Shown: positions 9,543 to 12,667 of the stretch, piece after piece
Position numbering within the stretch: position 1 is the first letter of the stretch
Layout: the number at the start of each line of letters is the position of its first letter
Assembly (NCBI GenBank): GCA_024811115.1
Contig: JAKOGH010000152.1
Location: 1-12,667, forward strand
Direction of reading: 5' to 3'
DNA from: Terana coerulea
Lineage: Eukaryota > Basidiomycota > Agaricomycetes > Polyporales > Phanerochaetaceae
Length of the DNA stretch: 12,667 nt
The notes under the pieces: generated by a model
What the model saw: the letters and a program-made list of their open reading frames with translations, nothing else
Told to the model about the DNA's origin: nothing
The model's database searches: none
Position numbers and translations under genes: made by a program

Positions 9543-9557
9543 TTTTCAACGTTCTTT
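9543..9557 (+). terminator. Oligo-T runs ending the pol III transcript
   Basis: Two runs of four T (9543-9546 and 9554-9557) are the first such runs after the SRP RNA body on the plus strand. RNA polymerase III commonly terminates in T4 or longer, often with a second run as backup. Confidence 0.45.
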
Positions 9558-9653
9558 TGTTCGTCCTTTGAAAGTCCCGTTTACTCTTTAGTATTTACAG
9601 TCTACCGTTTACGGTTTGCTCACTGTGTATCAAATTCTTGCTCGAAGTTGTCT

Positions 9654-9659
9654 TTTATT
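9654..9659 (-). promoter_or_regulatory. Polyadenylation signal AATAAA of the Rab11 gene
   Basis: Read on the minus strand, a canonical AATAAA lies about 130 nt after the Rab11 stop codon. The Rab11 transcript would therefore end about 9630, just short of the 3' end of the convergent SRP RNA gene. Confidence 0.55.
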
Positions 9660-9788
9660 TCAGTTTCCCGCCGTCATTCCAGAAGTAAAGTATAGTTGAG
9701 GCAAGAGAATTACAACAGAAAGCGAGTATCACTATGTACAGAGAAATCCGATCGCCCACACATCCATCCAAACCGAAAAGCTCGTCCT

Positions 9789-10877
9789 TTAGCAGCACTT
9801 GCTTCCCTGGTTCGCCTGTGGGTCTACCGACGGCGTAACGAGGATCGAGTCGCCGGTCGAAGGCTTGATGGGGTCAGCCGATTGCTCGAGGGACTTGCTC
9901 GACACAATGCGGTAGATGTCTAACGTCATAAGCGCATGAGTCGCTATGTGGGCAGAAGCGTCCAGGGTTCAATGACGTACCGGTGAGGATAGTCTGGAAG
10001 GCAGACTCGACGTTCGAAGCGTCCAGCGCTGAAGTCTCAATGAACGACAAACCGTTCTCCGCTGTTCAGGACCAACTCTGCATCAGCATGCCTCCGCAGC
10101 TGAGGATGCCAAATGCGGCACGCACCAGCAAAGCTCTTTGCCTCATCCGTGGGCACAGCCCGGAGATGCTTCAAATCACTCTTGTTTCCGACGAGCATGA
10201 TGACGATGTTCGAGTCTGCGTGGTCGCGGAGCTCCTTCAGCCACCGCGTGACGTTGGTGTACGTCTGGTGCTTCGAGATGTCGTATACCAACAGCGCACC
10301 GACGGCGCCGCGGTAGTATGCAGACGTAATGGCGCGATAACGTTCTTGGCCGGCTGTCCAGTAGACATGTCAGCGATACATGTACGAAGAGAAAGGCGGT
10401 GCGATGGGCGGTAGCAAGCGGGAGACGTACCAGTATCCCAGATCTGTGCTTTCACAGTCTTCGTATCAATGGCCAGGGAACGTGTGGCAAACTCCACCCC
10501 AATGGTCGACTTGCTTTCCAGGTTGAACTCATTGCGCGTGAATCGCGAGAGCACTATGTTCCCAGGTCGTTAGCGAGCGCAACGTGCATCCAAAGCGAAC
10601 AGGATCCATCAAGGCGACGATAAGGAAGGCAGCGCAGATGAGCCCAGGTAAAAAGCAAGAACCGATGCACGAGGATACGTACGGTTACTAGAGAGTAAGG
10701 AGGATCAGTAAGGCGGGGATGGGTCGCATGAGCGGCAGCAACTCACGATTTACCGACACCTGAGTCTCCAATAAGGACGACCTACATCACAAAGTAAAGT
10801 GTTCAGCTTCAGACCATCCAAAAGAGCAGCATACGACGCACCTTGAAGAGGAAGTCAAAGTTGCTCTGGTCTGCCAT
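9789..10877 (-). CDS. Rab11/Ypt31-type small GTPase
   Basis: Rab11 (yeast Ypt31/32, S. pombe Ypt3) is a GTP switch for traffic from the late Golgi and recycling endosomes, including cell separation and tip growth. Minus-strand exons are 10877-10842, 10781-10747, 10687-10683, 10553-10431, 10353-10126, 10061-9981 and 9919-9789. Introns are 60, 59, 129, 77, 64 and 61 nt. The product is 212 aa, the family's normal length. Visible motifs are the P-loop GDSGVGKS (17-24), switch I with Thr42 in STIGVEF, WDTAGQERY (64-72) with catalytic Gln69, the typical Rab sequence [17 protein letters not shown] (123-126), ETSAL (151-155), a Rab11-like stretch AFQTILTDIYRIVS (163-176), and a C-terminal Cys-Cys for double geranylgeranylation. 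All catalytic residues are present. The third exon is only 5 nt; it supplies the last base of Ser24, all of Asn25 and the first base of Leu26. Without it the frame fails. No other start competes with the ATG at 10877. Confidence 0.96.
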
Positions 10878-12534
10878 TGCGCTTCAAATATCTGTGTCCC
10901 GGTGCGTGCGTGTTCGCGTGTAGTATCTCCGTATGCGCAATGTCCTCGTTTGCTTGCTGTGTGCTACCGCGGTTCGTCGCTGGGCGTGGATCAACGAGAG
11001 ACTGTAGAGGGCAAATAAGCGTTGGAAGGTGCGGAAGAGAAGAGGGTTTGTACAGAGGCGGTGTGGGAGGAGCTGAGACGAATGTTGGTGGCTGCTGTCG
11101 GTACGGAGACTGAGACGCACGTCGCCCAGGCGCTGCCCGCGGAGTTCGAATTGGTCTCCTGGTCTCCCGCCCCCACAACTTGAACGTTTGAACTGCCACA
11201 TCCAGAGCGGGCAGAATATTCAACGATTATTTGCCTGCGAATAATGCTAAAGCTAGCTGACGTACGACAGTCCATGGTGTTTCACCCTAGACCTTCAATC
11301 TTTACGACCGCTTCCCACTTTCTGTGCATGTATGCGTTGGAAAGCGTCGAGACTCGAGAAGGACTCGGATTAATGTATGGTACGCTATGATTTCCCACTA
11401 GCTGATAGAACACTCAATCAAACCGATGAATGGTTCTACAGGCAAAAAAAACCTCCTGGGTGAATAGATATCCTTACCACTAAACGATGGTCGTTGTATG
11501 CGTACGACTGGCTGCCCCCGGTGAACGGCCAAACCATTGGCAAGCCCTCATACTGTAACTTGGGCTGGGATCCCAAGCAGGATTTTCTTTCAGCTCTCTT
11601 TGAGGATATTGACTAATCTCATGTCGAGCCACGCTAATGCATCGAGCCACGGGCTAGTATTTGAGGCGAGTGGGTGTGCAGGGGCGGGAAGCCCTCTATA
11701 CCGTCCTAAGCACCCGCCAATACCCCTAATTATCGTCTCTGGTGACATGAGTTCCGTTTATACTGCAGTGTCGCGGAGTATGAATTCTTTCTGAGTAAGT
11801 ATAACAATTTTATTCGCCATCAATGTGCTCTCATACTATTCAATGCAGGATTACTAATGTGTGCCGGGAGGACACTAGGGCACCGCGACCAAGGAGGCGC
11901 GTCACGGATGGAGTGATAGTAAGTGATCAATCAATGCATTGTGAGGTTGTTCGTGATCTAACAGACGAATTTCTGCAGCGGTGAGTTGCAGGTACTCAAA
12001 ATGGAAGACGCACATAACACTTGCCGCTGAAGGGCTAGCCTCTGGCAATACGAGGCTCAAATGCAGCATTCCGATTGACATTAGAAATCAGGCACTTCTC
12101 TGACTCAACGGTGGCCATGTTGGCCATGTTGCAGTGGTGAGAAGTCCCTTCCCCGCATAGCTGCATAAATGTTCGAACTCAGCATGACTCTTCCAGGACA
12201 CGCCCTCGGCAAGAGTGAAGCAGAGCAAGAGTCTATTGTCAGGACTGAATAACGGGGATGCGCCATCGGGAACGTGCGCTGAAGTGACCACCACTTCCCA
12301 AACGGCATGTGTTCGGCCGGATTTCAGGGGATGGCCAAACCCCGTCGCTACCATCAGGGTGGCCGCGGACTCCAGTCACTTCGATGGCGGACAAAGGACT
12401 GTCACGGCGCGTCAGCGCATCAAATTGTGCTTGTGCATCGTGTTACTTGACATTCCTTTATGTGCCAGGCTTCGGAAACGATATGAAAACTCGGATGCAG
12501 ACCTCTGGCATCGCCACGAGCACCGCAGGCTCCC
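10878..12534. other. Promoter of Rab11 and gene-free stretch
   Basis: The part next to Rab11 (about 10990-11100) is strongly CT-rich on the minus strand, as fungal promoters and leaders often are, so it probably holds the Rab11 start site. From about 11250 to 12500 I see no supported gene. A minus-strand open frame at 12088-12354 (88 codons) contains a phrase like a WD40 strand (FSPDNRLLLCF) but no second repeat. I leave it as a possible relic only. Confidence 0.45.
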
Positions 12535-12541
12535 TATAAAA
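12535..12541 (+). promoter_or_regulatory. TATA box of the right-edge gene
   Basis: TATAAAA lies 57 nt before an ATG at 12598. A start site about 30 nt downstream would leave a leader of some 30 nt, which is CT-rich (CTCGCCTCCATCTCCCC). This is a compact, typical fungal arrangement. Confidence 0.5.
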
Positions 12542-12597
12542 TCTGTGACCTTGAAGCTGACCAACTCGCCTCCATCTCCCCGACCACCTTCTCGTCA

Positions 12598-12667
12598 ATG
12601 GATGCAGAAATTCCTCGCCCAGACTCTTCGACTGCAAGCAGTTCCGCCGGCAAAAGGCCCACAAGCC
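12598..12667 (+). CDS. Start of an unidentified gene, cut by the right edge
   Basis: Starting at the ATG at 12598, 23 codons run in frame to the window edge, beginning M-D-A-E-I-P-R-P-D and rich in Ser. The ATG is preceded by TCA, giving A at -1 and C at -2, and by a CT-rich leader and TATA box. The fragment is too short to identify and looks like a disordered N-terminus. The call rests mainly on the promoter layout, so it is tentative. Confidence 0.45.
   Translation, partial: MDAEIPRPDSSTASSSAGKRPTS

Larger units (their letters stand above)
9262..9546 (+). ncRNA. Signal recognition particle RNA (7SL / SRP RNA) gene, candidate
   Basis: SRP RNA is the RNA core of the particle that targets ribosomes making secretory proteins to the ER. 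The key evidence is GGCTGTAATGGC at 9277-9288. From memory it matches the conserved 5' Alu-domain sequence of yeast scR1 and S. pombe SRP RNA, where UGUAAU binds SRP9/14-type proteins. An A-box match (TGGCGTAGTGG, 9268-9278) and a B-box match (GGTTCAAGACC, 9347-9357) point to RNA polymerase III. Oligo-T runs at 9543-9546 and 9554-9557 could terminate it, giving about 285 nt, the usual size. A plausible S-domain helix 8 lies at 9430-9471: GTCCT pairs with AGGAC, CAGG (9443-9446) with CCTG (9462-9465), and a GNRA tetraloop (GCAA, 9450-9453) caps GAA/TTC. I could not fold the full helix 5 by hand, and both ends are approximate. Confidence 0.75.

Overview
The window looks like nuclear DNA of a basidiomycete fungus, probably an Agaricomycete. 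The basis is many short introns (49-129 nt, mostly 50-65) with GT...AG ends and often CTNAC-type branch sites, GC-rich coding exons, a fungal Zn2Cys6 regulator, and a fungal-type signal recognition particle (SRP) RNA. The lineage is inferred; no species can be named. All gene models below were built by hand-splicing.

Layout. (1) 1-1728: no supported protein gene; its right end is the promoter and 5' leader of the next gene (TATA box at 1506). (2) 1729-4012, plus strand: a Zn2Cys6 transcription factor in eight exons. Its frame breaks once at a run of five T (2783-2787), so the sequence as given encodes only about 316 of about 625 residues. (3) 4013-6073: about 2 kb with no recognisable gene. 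(4) 6074-7477, minus strand: a four-exon gene for a 402-residue cullin-1-like protein that stops about halfway. It keeps the Skp1-binding N-terminal region and lacks the whole Rbx1-binding, neddylated C-terminal half. (5) 8035-9083, minus strand: a three-exon multi-pass membrane protein of unknown function. (6) about 9262-9546, plus strand: a candidate SRP RNA (7SL) gene with RNA polymerase III A and B boxes and oligo-T ends. (7) 9789-10877, minus strand: a complete Rab11/Ypt31 GTPase in seven exons, one of them only 5 nt long. (8) 10878-12597: mostly gene-free. (9) 12598 to the right edge, plus strand: the likely first codons of another gene, behind a TATA box.

No operon-like logic is expected. 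SRP RNA (protein targeting to the ER), Rab11 (post-Golgi and recycling traffic) and the membrane protein could all relate to the secretory route, but their adjacency is probably chance. I see no defence, mobile or biosynthetic system. The points most worth checking are the half-length cullin, the SRP RNA gene that ORF-based annotation would miss, the 5-nt exon in Rab11, and the single-base frame break in the transcription factor.
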